From: Micromonospora acroterricola
GTDB taxonomy: Bacteria > Actinomycetota > Actinomycetes > Mycobacteriales > Micromonosporaceae
Direction: 5' to 3'
Length of the DNA: 56,445 nt
Assembly: GCF_003172955.1 (NCBI RefSeq)
Contig: NZ_QGKR01000208.1
Location: 1-56,445, forward strand
Positions 44,326 through 52,362 of the stretch are shown in pieces. Both the position numbers and the translations under genes were made by a program. The notes beneath the pieces are model-generated. The model saw only the letters and a list, made by a program, of their open reading frames with translations. It was not told the origin of the DNA and searched no databases. The stretch's first letter is position 1; the number at the start of each line of letters is the position of its first letter.

Positions 44326-45420
44326 GTGAGCGCCCCGGCCCGCGCCGTCGACGGACCCGGCGACCCGCACCGCGGCGGGCCCGCCGACGGCGACGGCGTG
44401 CCGACCGGGGAGCGGTGGAACGCCGGCCGCGGCGGCAGCCGGCCACCCCACCTGCCGATGGCGTACGTGCTGCCGCTGCGCTGGTCCGACGACGCCGGCC
44501 TCGCGGAGCTGACCGGCTACCTGCGCTGGCTCGGCGGCAGGGTCGAGGTGACCGTGGTCGACGGTTCCCCACCCGAGCTGTTCGCCCGGCACGCCGCGGC
44601 GTGGCGGGGGCTCGTCCGCCGGCATCTGCGGCCCGACCCCACCCTGCGCGGGGTCAACGGCAAGGTGACCGGGGTGCTCACGGGCGTCCGCGCGGCAGGG
44701 CACGAGCACGTGGTGATCGCCGACGACGACGTCCGGTACGACGAGGCCGCGCTGCGCGCGGTGCACCGGCTGCTCGGGCGGGTCGACCTGGTACGCCCCC
44801 AGAACTACTTCGACCCGCTGCCCTGGCACGCCTGGTGGGACACCGGCCGGACACTGCTCAACCGGGCGCTCGGAGCCGACTACCCCGGCACCCTGGCGGT
44901 GCGCCGCAGCACCTTCCTCGACATGGGCGGGTACGACCCGGACGTGCTCTTCGAGAACCTGGAGCTGATCCGCACCGTGCGCGCGTACGGCGCCACCGAG
45001 GCGGCGCCGCCCTGGCTGTTCGTCCGCCGGCTGCCGCCGGACGCCGCGCACTTCCGCGGCCAACGGGTCCGCCAGGCGTACGACGACCTGGCCCAGCCGG
45101 CCCGCCTGCTGACCTCACTCGCGGTCCTGCCCGCGCTGGCGGCGGCGGTCGCGGCCCGCCGGCCCGGGCTGCTGCTCGGCGCGGCGGCTGGCACCGTCGC
45201 GCTGGCCGAACTGGGTCGCCGTCGGGCCGGCGGCGACGCGGTCTTTCCGCGGAGCACGGCGCTCGCTGCGCCACTCTGGCTGCTGGAACGCGGCACGTGC
45301 GGCTGGCTCGCGGTCGGTCAGCGGCTCGTGTTCGGCGGCGTCCGCTACGCCGGCGGCCGCGTCCGCCGCGCCGCCCACTCGGAGCGCACCCTCCGGCGCC
45401 GCCTCCGCGCCACCCGCTGA
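44326..45420 (+). CDS. Family-2 glycosyltransferase with C-terminal membrane segment
   Basis: About 364 residues. The GT-A core has MAYVLPLRW, VTVVDGSPPE and the DxD motif IADDDVRYD near residue 132, followed by NYFDPLPWHAWWDTGR. One or two hydrophobic helices lie near 265-300 (LLTSLAVLPALAAAV). It would move a sugar from an activated donor; acceptor unknown. The start is uncertain: GTG at 44326 is used, and a later ATG at 44458 is possible; the longer frame from 44125 is low complexity. The 227 bp upstream hold no gene. Confidence 0.8.
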   Translation: MSAPARAVDGPGDPHRGGPADGDGVPTGERWNAGRGGSRPPHLPMAYVLPLRWSDDAGLAELTGYLRWLGGRVEVTVVDGSPPELFARHAAAWRGLVRRHLRPDPTLRGVNGKVTGVLTGVRAAGHEHVVIADDDVRYDEAALRAVHRLLGRVDLVRPQNYFDPLPWHAWWDTGRTLLNRALGADYPGTLAVRRSTFLDMGGYDPDVLFENLELIRTVRAYGATEAAPPWLFVRRLPPDAAHFRGQRVRQAYDDLAQPARLLTSLAVLPALAAAVAARRPGLLLGAAAGTVALAELGRRRAGGDAVFPRSTALAAPLWLLERGTCGWLAVGQRLVFGGVRYAGGRVRRAAHSERTLRRRLRATR

Positions 45421-45458
45421 CCACGCCGTCCCACGTCCGTCCGGCCCGGCCGGACACG

Positions 45459-45496
45459 CGACAGCCCGCGGGCACCGGGGTGGCCGCGGGCTGTCG
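45459..45496. terminator. Bidirectional terminator between glycosyltransferase and DUF3618 genes
   Basis: Perfect 13-bp stem CGACAGCCCGCGG / CCGCGGGCTGTCG with a 12-nt loop, between convergent genes. Confidence 0.85.
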
Positions 45497-45508
45497 GATG
45501 TGGTCCGG

Positions 45509-46159
45509 TCAGGGACTGACCTGCTGGCGGGACTGCTGGGCCTGGTCCTTGACGTCCTGGGTGGCCGACTTCGTGTCGTCCTTGACCGCGTCCACGGCGT
45601 CCTGGGCGGTGGACTTCACCGCCTGGGTGGCCTGCTGGGCCGGCTCGCGCAGCTCCTCCTTGAGCTCGCTGGCCACCTCGCCCAGCTTCTCCTTCACCAC
45701 GCCGCTGTGCTCGCTGACCCGCTCCTTGATCTGGGTCGCGGCCTCCTGCTCCCGGCGGGAGGCCGGGATCAGCGAGGAGGCCAGCCAGCCGACACCGAAC
45801 GCGATCAGGCCGGCGGCCAGCGGGTTGCCCTCGGACTTCTGCCGCACTACCCGCGGCGCGCTGTGGGCCGCGTCGCTGACGGTCGAAGCCGCCGAGTGCG
45901 CGGCGTCGCTGACGCTGGAGGCCGCCGACGAGGCGCGGTCGCCCACCGAGTGGGCGGCGTGGCCGGTGCCGTGGCCGAGGTCAGACGCGGTTCCCATGAC
46001 CTTGTCCCTCACATTCTGCAGCGCGGAGCGGGCCCGCTGCTTGCGGTCGTCGACGATGCGGCTGGGGCTGACCTTGTACGCCAGCGCGTCCACATCGGAG
46101 CTGAGGCTGTTGCGGGTGGCTTCGATCTCCCGGCGGATCTGGTCGGGATCAGTGCTCAT
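45509..46159 (-). CDS. DUF3618 domain-containing protein
   Basis: A 216-residue protein. MSTDPDQIRREIEATRNSLSSDVDALAYKVSP is the DUF3618 signature; a Ser/Ala-rich coiled region follows, then one membrane helix (NPLAAGLIAFGVGWLASSLIP, about 112-132) and a long charged amphipathic tail. Function unknown; usually grouped with the holin-like gene upstream. ATG start overlaps that gene's stop (ATGA). Confidence 0.9.
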   Translation of the reverse strand: MSTDPDQIRREIEATRNSLSSDVDALAYKVSPSRIVDDRKQRARSALQNVRDKVMGTASDLGHGTGHAAHSVGDRASSAASSVSDAAHSAASTVSDAAHSAPRVVRQKSEGNPLAAGLIAFGVGWLASSLIPASRREQEAATQIKERVSEHSGVVKEKLGEVASELKEELREPAQQATQAVKSTAQDAVDAVKDDTKSATQDVKDQAQQSRQQVSP

Positions 46160-46623
46160 CGGGTGACTCCCTCCGGGTGGGGCTTGAGCGCGTCGGGGAT
46201 CCGCTGCACGCTGTCGTTGGTCTGCTTGAGGCCGCGTACGCGCTCGGCGTTCTTCTTGGCCATGGAGTAGAGGACCGCCGCGATCGCGGCCCAGATGATG
46301 GCCACAATCAGCCCGGCCCAGCCGGCGTCCATCACGTTGGACAGCCCGGCCCAGAGGGCCAGCGAGAGGAAGAGCGCCACCATGTAGCCGCCGAATCCGG
46401 CGCCGCCGAAGAGCCCAGCGGCCTTGCCGGCCTTCTTGCCCTCCTGGCGGATCTCGGCCTTCGCGAGCTCCACCTCCTGGCGCATCAGCGTCGACAGGTC
46501 ACCGGTGACCTGGCGCATCAGCTCACCCAGCGAGCTGCCCTTCACCTCCGCGGCGGTGTGCGGGGCACCCCCGTCGGGTTGGTAACCGGGGCCCGGTCCG
46601 GGCCCCTGCGTCGGCATGGTCAT
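46156..46623 (-). CDS. Phage-holin-superfamily (DUF1469) membrane protein
   Basis: A 155-residue protein: Gly/Pro-rich start, amphipathic helix SLGELMRQVTGDLSTLMRQEVELAKAEI typical of DUF1469, then two membrane helices (about 78-100, 103-122). The name holin reflects superfamily only; there is no lysis gene or phage here. GGGAGG eight bases before the ATG at 46623. Co-translated with DUF3618 and downstream of the gene at 46655. Confidence 0.9.
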   Translation of the reverse strand: MTMPTQGPGPGPGYQPDGGAPHTAAEVKGSSLGELMRQVTGDLSTLMRQEVELAKAEIRQEGKKAGKAAGLFGGAGFGGYMVALFLSLALWAGLSNVMDAGWAGLIVAIIWAAIAAVLYSMAKKNAERVRGLKQTNDSVQRIPDALKPHPEGVTR

Positions 46624-46654
46624 GCCGCCGCCTCCCTTCGGATGACTCGGCGAC

Positions 46655-47422
46655 TCACGGGCGGGTGGTGCCGCTGGACGGGACACCGGGCAGCGGGTCG
46701 GTCTGGTTCACCGGCGGAAGGGGCTGGCCGGTGCCGGACGGCTCGGCGTAACCGCCGGACGCCGGCTCGGTGTAGGTGCCCGGGGTCGGGTCGAGGTAGC
46801 CGGCCGGGGGCACGGCGTCCGGCACGGCGCGGGGCGCCGGCGGCGTCGGGATCACCGCGGTCTGCTCCGGGTCGTACGCCCCGTCGCCGCGGTAGCCCGC
46901 GGAGCCGTTGCCGGAGTCGTTGCCGGCGGAGGAGATGCTGCGGGTCAGGCGACCAGCCAGAACGCCGAGCACCGCCGCGCCGACCAGGAAGGTGCCGGGG
47001 TTGCGCCGCGCGTAGTCGCGGACCTCGGTGATCAGGTCGCCGGGCTCGCGCTCCTCGATCCACCCGGCCACGCCGTGCACCCGGTCGGCGGCCTGTCGGG
47101 CCAGCTCGCTCACCGGGCCGGACTGGCCACCCTGCTCGGCCATCGAGCGCATCTCGTCGGCCAGCGAGCGCAGCCCACCGGCGGCCCGGCGCTGCTGCTC
47201 GCCGGTCTGGTGGGTGAGCTGGCTGCGCGCCTCGCCGTAGAGGTTGCGGGCCTGGCGGGCCGCCTCACGGCCGACCTCGGTGCCCTGTTCCTTGGCCGTC
47301 TGGGCGACGGCGCCGCCGGCGTGCGCGGCCTCCGACCCGACCTGGCGGGCCTGCTCGCGGACGCCGCCGCCGTTGGACTCCTGCCCGTACGTGGAAGACG
47401 TGGGTGACAGATCGTAAGTCAT
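46655..47422 (-). CDS. Membrane-associated protein with amphipathic N-terminus, partner of the DUF1469/DUF3618 pair
   Basis: A 255-residue protein. Residues 15-70 are Gln/Ala/Glu-rich amphipathic helix (REQARQVGSEAAHAGGAVAQ), a second helical part runs to about 135, a single membrane helix is near 145-163 (NPGTFLVGAAVLGVLAGRL), and the C-terminus is Pro-rich and disordered. GGAAGGGAAATC precedes the ATG. It heads the three-gene set 46655, 46156, 45509. The family has no known function. Confidence 0.85.
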   Translation of the reverse strand: MTYDLSPTSSTYGQESNGGGVREQARQVGSEAAHAGGAVAQTAKEQGTEVGREAARQARNLYGEARSQLTHQTGEQQRRAAGGLRSLADEMRSMAEQGGQSGPVSELARQAADRVHGVAGWIEEREPGDLITEVRDYARRNPGTFLVGAAVLGVLAGRLTRSISSAGNDSGNGSAGYRGDGAYDPEQTAVIPTPPAPRAVPDAVPPAGYLDPTPGTYTEPASGGYAEPSGTGQPLPPVNQTDPLPGVPSSGTTRP

Positions 47423-47652
47423 GATTTCCCTTCCGCTCGGAAAGTCGTCGCGGTTGTGCTGGGGGGTTTGGGGCAGCGATACCGCGGCCGCCGAACAAAT
47501 CCCTACCCTCAGTTCCGGCTTCCATACCTCTTCGCGCATTTCTCTGCGCGGCCGGCGGATCGACTTCAAAATGGAGGATCGTCGGGCTGCGTCACGTCGC
47601 CGCTGCGGACAGTGAGGTTCGCGGGGCTGACAGATCCACGGAGGGGGCAGCG

Positions 47653-48144
47653 ATGGCACGAGGCGCGCGAGGTGGCCGAGCCTCCGGTTCCCGACCCGGG
47701 GTCCAGCTGGCCGCGTTGGCCGTGGCCGGGACGTTCCTGCTGATCGGCATCCTCGGCTACATCCCCGGCATCACCACCGACTACGGAAAGCTGGCCTTCG
47801 CCGGGCACCACTCGGAGGCCAGGCTGCTCGGGCTGTTCCAGGTGTCGATCCTGCACAACGCGGTGCACCTGCTGTTCGGGCTGGTCGGCCTGGTGCTGGC
47901 CCGCAGCATCGCCGGCGCGCGGCTGTTCCTGGCCGGCGGCGGCGCGCTCTACCTCGCGCTCTGGCTGTACGGCCTGGCCGTCGAAGCCATCGGCGAGAAC
48001 CACGGGGCGAACATCCTCCCGCTGAACAACGCCGACAACTGGCTGCACCTCGCGCTCGGGTTCGGGATGCTCGCGCTCGGGCTGCTGCTCTCGAACCGGG
48101 TGGGCACCGGCGGGCGCCTCGACACCCCCCTCGACCGACCCTGA
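47653..48144 (+). CDS. DUF4383 membrane protein
   Basis: A 163-residue protein with four membrane helices (about 18-38, 60-85, 90-112, 130-148). ILHNAVHLLFGLVGL and NADNWLHLALGFGMLALG are the DUF4383 repeats. Unknown function; often found among actinobacterial stress genes. GGAGGGGGC precedes the ATG. Divergent from the gene at 47422 with a 230-bp gap. Confidence 0.9.
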   Translation: MARGARGGRASGSRPGVQLAALAVAGTFLLIGILGYIPGITTDYGKLAFAGHHSEARLLGLFQVSILHNAVHLLFGLVGLVLARSIAGARLFLAGGGALYLALWLYGLAVEAIGENHGANILPLNNADNWLHLALGFGMLALGLLLSNRVGTGGRLDTPLDRP

Positions 48145-48220
48145 CCTGGCCCTACGGCGGTCTGGCGGTTTGGCGGTCACCCCGGCGGGGGTACTGGGTG
48201 ATTCGCGAAGGAGGTACGTC

Positions 48221-48880
48221 ATGCCCCGTTGGCTCCGCGACAACGCGCTCACCGCCGCCATGCTCGGCGCGTTCCTGGTCTTCCTGGTGTTGCAGAGCGT
48301 CTTCGGCTGGCAGACGCACAACGAGGAGCTGGCCGAGTTCGGCGCGGCGCCGCTGAGCTGGCCGGCCTACCTGACCAGCGGGCACTTCGCCGAGGCGGTC
48401 TTCGAGAACTGGGAGTCGGAGTTCCTCCAGATGGGCGGGTACGTGCTGCTCACCGCCTACCTGGTGCAGAAGGGTTCGGCCGAGTCGAAGCCGCTGGACC
48501 AGACCGACCGTCCAGAGGACGACGCGCGCCGGGCCACCCCGCAGTCCCCCTGGCCGGCGCGAGCCGGCGGGCTTCCGCTGGTGATCTACCGCAACAGCCT
48601 CTCCATCGCGTTGCTGCTGATCTTTGCCGGCTCGTTCGTCGGCCATCTGCTCGGCGGCACCGCCGCGTACAACCAGGAGCAGGCGTTGCAGAGTGGGGCG
48701 CCCCCGATCGGGGTGTGGGACTTCCTCGGCACCAGCGACTTCTGGTTCCAGTCCATGCAGAACTGGCAGAGCGAGTTCCTGGCGGTCGGCGTGCTGGTCG
48801 TGCTGAGCATCGTCCTGCGCCAGCACGCCTCACCGGAGTCGAAGCCGGTCACCGTCGCGCACGCCGAGACCGGCGCCTGA
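48221..48880 (+). CDS. DUF6766 family membrane protein
   Basis: A 219-residue protein with membrane helices near 10-28, 70-85, 128-148 and 190-207. The duplicated pattern FGWQTHNEELAEFGAAPLSWPAYL ... NWESEFLQM and YNQEQALQSGAPP ... NWQSEFLAV shows an internal repeat. AAGGAGG seven bases before the ATG. The family is uncharacterised. It follows DUF4383 by 76 bp in the same direction. Confidence 0.88.
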   Translation: MPRWLRDNALTAAMLGAFLVFLVLQSVFGWQTHNEELAEFGAAPLSWPAYLTSGHFAEAVFENWESEFLQMGGYVLLTAYLVQKGSAESKPLDQTDRPEDDARRATPQSPWPARAGGLPLVIYRNSLSIALLLIFAGSFVGHLLGGTAAYNQEQALQSGAPPIGVWDFLGTSDFWFQSMQNWQSEFLAVGVLVVLSIVLRQHASPESKPVTVAHAETGA

Positions 48881-48907
48881 GCGCCGGCGCCACGGCGCGC
48901 CCGGCCG

Positions 48908-49357
48908 TCAGGCCGCGACCGGGAGCCGCTTGGCGAAACAGACGCTGTACGGGTTGTCGACGTACTCGCCGTAGACCGGGATCCGGTCGTAGCCGCACGA
49001 GGTGTACAGCCCGATCGCGGCCGGCAGGTAGGTGCCGGTCTCCAGGCACACCATCGAGTGCCCCTGCCGGAACGCCAGCTCCTCGAGCGCGGCGAGCAGT
49101 TGACGGGCGACGCCCCGTCCCCGGTACGCCGGCCGGACGTACATCCGCTTGATTTCGCCGGTGGCGGCGTCGATCGACTGGAGCCCGCCGCAGGCGACCG
49201 CCCGGCCGTTCACCACCACCGCCAGGTAGCGAACGTCGTCATGAGGGACGAAGACCTGCCCATCCAACCCACCATCGGCCTCGCGCAGCTCACGCTGCTG
49301 CGCGGTGACCAGGGCGGCGATCTCCGGATCGATGGCGGGCCGGGACTCGATCAGCAT
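48908..49357 (-). CDS. GNAT family N-acetyltransferase
   Basis: A 149-residue GNAT: RYLAVVVNGRAVACGGLQ (beta strands), IKRMYVRPAYRGRGVARQLL with the acetyl-CoA loop R-G-R-G-V-A near 85, and YDRIPVYGEYVDNPYSVCFAKRL at the end. Substrate unknown. ATG start at 49357; a GTG one codon earlier is the alternative. It faces the membrane cluster and is followed upstream by obgE in the same direction. Confidence 0.9.
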   Translation of the reverse strand: MLIESRPAIDPEIAALVTAQQRELREADGGLDGQVFVPHDDVRYLAVVVNGRAVACGGLQSIDAATGEIKRMYVRPAYRGRGVARQLLAALEELAFRQGHSMVCLETGTYLPAAIGLYTSCGYDRIPVYGEYVDNPYSVCFAKRLPVAA

Positions 49358-49427
49358 CACCCCACGCTAGGCGGCGTGGATTTCGCGGAGGTTTCCGGCA
49401 ATCAACCCGATCACGGAGCGCACCGGG

Positions 49428-50900
49428 CTATTCGGCGTCGTCCTCGTCGTCGATGTCGTCGATGTCGTCGGACGCGTCCGCGCCCACCTCGTCGGCCGAG
49501 CGCACCCGGCGGGCCTTGCGGGCGGCGAGCCGCTCCGCCGCGGACGCCCGGTTCGACTTCTCCTCCAGCCGGACGTCGGTGCCCCGGTTGCCGGGCGTGT
49601 ACTCCACACCGGCGTAGAGCGTCGGCTGCCAGTCGAACTCGCGCTCACCGATCCGGACCAGGTCACCGGGCTGCGCGCCGGCCTTGGCCAGCTTGTCCTC
49701 CACCCCGAGCCGGGCCAGCCGGTCGGCCAGGTAGCCGACCGCCTCGTCGTTGTCGAAGTTGGTCTGCTTGACCCACCGCTCCGGCCGGACGCCCCGGACG
49801 GTGAACGAGCCGTCCGTCTCGGCCGTGATGGTGAAGCCGGCGTCGTCCACGGCCATCGGCCGGATCACGATCCGGGTCGGCTCGGCCGGCGGCGCTGCCT
49901 TGCGCGCCGCGTCGACCAGCTCCGCCATCGCGTAGGTGAGCTCCTTGAGCCCCTCCCGAGTGGCCGCCGAGACCTCGAACACCCGGTAGCCGCGCTCCTC
50001 GAGGTCGGGGCGCACGATCTCGGCGAGGTCGCGACCGTCCGGCACGTCGACCTTGTTCACGGCCACGAGCCGCGGCCGGTCGGCCAGCCCGCCGTACTGG
50101 TTCAGCTCGGCCTCGATGGTCTCGATGTCGGCGACCGGATCGCGGCCGGGCTCCAGGGTCGCCGAGTCGATGACGTGCACCAGCACCGCGCACCGCTCGA
50201 TGTGCCGCAGGAACTCCAGGCCCAGCCCCTTGCCGGTGGCCGCGCCGGGGATCAGGCCCGGCACGTCGGCGACGGTGAACGTGTGGTTGTCCACCCGGAC
50301 CACGCCGAGGTTGGGCACCAGGGTGGTGAACGGGTAGTCGGCGATCTTCGGCTTGGCGGCGGAGATCACCGAGATCAGCGACGACTTGCCGGCCGACGGG
50401 AAGCCCACCAGGCCCACGTCGGCGACGCTCTTGAACTCCAGCACCACGTCCAGCTGGTCGCCGGGCTCGCCCAGCTCGGCGAAGCCGGGCGCCTTGCGCT
50501 TCGCGTTGGCCAGCGAGGCGTTGCCGCGCCCGCCCCGCCCGCCGCGCGCCACCTCGTAGGTGGTGCCGGCGCCGACCATGTCGGCCAGCACAGTGCCGTC
50601 GAGGGTCTGCACCACGGTGCCGTTGGGCACCTTGAGCACCAGGTCCTGGCCGTTGGCCCCGTCCCGGTTCGACCCCGCGCCACCCTTGCCGTTGTCGGCC
50701 TTGACGTGCGGGCGGAAGTGGAAGTCGAGCAGCGTGGTCACCTGCGGGTCGACCACCAGGGACACGCTGCCGCCGTGCCCGCCGTTGCCGCCGTCGGGCC
50801 CGCCGAAGGGCTTGAACTTCTCGCGGTGGATCGAGGCACAACCGTGCCCGCCATCGCCGGCCTGCAGGTGCAGAACGACCCGGTCAACGAACGTCGCCAC
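49428..50900 (-). CDS. obgE: GTPase ObgE/CgtA
   Basis: A 490-residue Obg: Gly-rich OBG fold at 1-155 ([12 protein letters not shown] type repeats), G domain with GFPSAGKSS (G1), DVPGLIPGA (G3) and NKVD (G4), and the actinobacterial OCT domain about 345-425, followed by an Asp/Glu tail. It helps 50S assembly and stringent control. GTG start. Third gene of rplU-rpmA-obgE, behind a terminator-like hairpin. Confidence 0.97.
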   Translation of the reverse strand: MATFVDRVVLHLQAGDGGHGCASIHREKFKPFGGPDGGNGGHGGSVSLVVDPQVTTLLDFHFRPHVKADNGKGGAGSNRDGANGQDLVLKVPNGTVVQTLDGTVLADMVGAGTTYEVARGGRGGRGNASLANAKRKAPGFAELGEPGDQLDVVLEFKSVADVGLVGFPSAGKSSLISVISAAKPKIADYPFTTLVPNLGVVRVDNHTFTVADVPGLIPGAATGKGLGLEFLRHIERCAVLVHVIDSATLEPGRDPVADIETIEAELNQYGGLADRPRLVAVNKVDVPDGRDLAEIVRPDLEERGYRVFEVSAATREGLKELTYAMAELVDAARKAAPPAEPTRIVIRPMAVDDAGFTITAETDGSFTVRGVRPERWVKQTNFDNDEAVGYLADRLARLGVEDKLAKAGAQPGDLVRIGEREFDWQPTLYAGVEYTPGNRGTDVRLEEKSNRASAAERLAARKARRVRSADEVGADASDDIDDIDDEDDAE

Positions 50901-50943
50901 GGCGTCAATCCTTCCAGCGAGGTCGGACCCCGCACTGCGAAAA

Positions 50944-50980
50944 AGCGAAGCGGGCCGGGACCCGGAGGTCCGCGGCCCGC
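50944..50980 (-). terminator. Terminator/attenuator between rpmA and obgE
   Basis: GCGGGCC / GGCCCGC plus inner GACC/GGTC pairing; on the minus strand the hairpin is followed by CTTCGCTTTTT, a real U-tract. It lies 13 bp beyond the rpmA stop, so rpmA transcripts may end here and obgE be read at a lower level. Confidence 0.75.
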
Positions 50981-50992
50981 AAAGCCTGAGAG

Positions 50993-51247
50993 CTACTGCT
51001 GCGGAACGATGCTGACGGTCTTGCGACCGCGCTTGGTGCCGAACAGAACCGAACCGGCGGACAGCGCGAACAGCGTGTCGTCGCCGCCACGGCCGACCAG
51101 GTCACCGGGGTGGAACTTGGTGCCACGCTGCCGGATGAGGATCTCACCGGCGCTGACGACCTGACCACCGAAGCGCTTCACGCCGAGTCGCTGGGCCGCG
51201 GAGTCACGACCGTTACGCGAGCTGGACGCACCCTTTTTGTGAGCCAT
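50993..51247 (-). CDS. rpmA: 50S ribosomal protein bL27
   Basis: An 84-residue L27: [24 protein letters not shown] and the [23 protein letters not shown] core. Its N-terminus starts directly with AHKKG, without the cleaved extension found in Firmicutes. It sits near the peptidyl-transferase centre. It lies 11 bp after rplU. Confidence 0.98.
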   Translation of the reverse strand: MAHKKGASSSRNGRDSAAQRLGVKRFGGQVVSAGEILIRQRGTKFHPGDLVGRGGDDTLFALSAGSVLFGTKRGRKTVSIVPQQ

Positions 51248-51258
51248 TGGAGGACGAC

Positions 51259-51573
51259 CTACTTCCCGCTGGAGATGCCGGTCACCTTGACCTGGGTCAG
51301 CGGCTGGCGGTGACCCTGGCGCTTGTGGTAGCCGGTCTTGTTCTTGAACTTGTGGATCTTGATCTTCGGGCCCTTGGTGTGCGCGGCAATCTCGCCGGAC
51401 ACCGCGACCTCGGCAAGCTTCGCCGCGTCGGTCACCAGGTCGTCACCGTCGACGAGGAGCACCGCGGTGAGCTTCACCGCGTCACCGGGAGCACCGGTGA
51501 GCTTCTCGACCTCGATCACGTCGCCCTCGGCGACCTTGTACTGCTTGCCGCCGGTCTTGACGATCGCGTACAT
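51259..51573 (-). CDS. rplU: 50S ribosomal protein bL21
   Basis: A 104-residue L21: [25 protein letters not shown], and the C-terminal [26 protein letters not shown] signature. It binds 23S rRNA. GGGAG precedes the ATG at 51573. First gene of rplU-rpmA-obgE; a promoter and a 5' hairpin lie at 51669-51724. Confidence 0.98.
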   Translation of the reverse strand: MYAIVKTGGKQYKVAEGDVIEVEKLTGAPGDAVKLTAVLLVDGDDLVTDAAKLAEVAVSGEIAAHTKGPKIKIHKFKNKTGYHKRQGHRQPLTQVKVTGISSGK

Positions 51574-51668
51574 CGGAGGCGGACTCCCTGTCGTTGAGGC
51601 TGCTGGCGGTCGTCCCCGCGGCGGCTCGCCGGGTAGCAGTGCACGGCGGCGCGGGCACACGGGAACTC

Positions 51669-51724
51669 GGCACACCAAAGGTGCGCCGCAGGCAAGAGTA
51701 CGCCATTGCTGGCCCGGACCCCAA
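51669..51724 (-). promoter_or_regulatory. rplU promoter and 5' leader hairpin
   Basis: On the minus strand TTGGGG (51724-51719), an 18-bp spacer and TACTCT (51700-51695) form a promoter. The predicted RNA begins near 51688 and opens with the hairpin GGCGCACC-TTT-GGTGTGCC (51687-51669). About 115 nt of leader precede rplU. Confidence 0.5.
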
Positions 51725-51739
51725 ACCGGCCCGCCCTGG

Positions 51740-52246
51740 TCAGCGCGGGCAGAGCTGGTCGAGGCGCTGCTGGAGCCGGTCGAGCTCGGTCTCGTCGATC
51801 GACTCGACGTCGGCGCCGAGCCCGGCGACCTCCGTGCCGATGTCGGTGAGCAGCGTCTTGAGCTGCGGATCGGTGGCCCGGGACGACTGCTCCCGCAGCG
51901 CCGTCCGCCAGCCGGTCAACGCGGCCTCGGCCCGCTGGCGGGCCGCCTCGGCCGTCACGCTGTCTCCCGCGCCGACCGCCGCGACCATCCGGCCCAGCTC
52001 CGCCACGTACGTCTGGACGGCGGTGGCCCCGGCCTCCTGCGCGGCGGCACAGACCTGCGAGGTGTCGCCGCCCGCCGTCCCACCACCCGGTGTGCCGGTC
52101 GACCCGACCGGGGCGCCCCCGGTGCCGGCCGTCGGGCCGGCGCCCCCGGTGGTCGCTCCGGCCGGCCCCTCGTCAGCGGGCCGGTCGGTGGAGCAGCCGG
52201 CGGAGAGCACGGTGACCAGCACGGCGACGGCGAGCAGACGGCGCAT
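51740..52246 (-). CDS. Small secreted lipoprotein of unknown function
   Basis: A 168-residue protein. Signal [18 protein letters not shown] ends in the lipobox LSAGC (C18). A Gly/Thr/Pro linker (about 20-65) joins a helical domain with two remaining cysteines ([10 protein letters not shown] and RLDQLCPR) that may form a disulfide. CAGGAGAAG precedes the ATG at 52246. It lies between rplU and rne in the same direction; unrelated to them in role. Confidence 0.85.
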   Translation of the reverse strand: MRRLLAVAVLVTVLSAGCSTDRPADEGPAGATTGGAGPTAGTGGAPVGSTGTPGGGTAGGDTSQVCAAAQEAGATAVQTYVAELGRMVAAVGAGDSVTAEAARQRAEAALTGWRTALREQSSRATDPQLKTLLTDIGTEVAGLGADVESIDETELDRLQQRLDQLCPR

Positions 52247-52362
52247 CTTCTTCTCCTGACCAGGGTGGCCGATCATGGACCGGGTTGGCCGGACCAGCGA
52301 GGCCCCTCCCCCGTCACATTGCCGGGAAAGGGACCTCGTCAAACACCGCGCCGGTCAGAGCG

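Noticed and set aside
46156..46623. Reading the holin-superfamily protein as a prophage sign
   Set aside because: DUF1469 proteins are chromosomal, and no endolysin, capsid or integrase gene is in the window.
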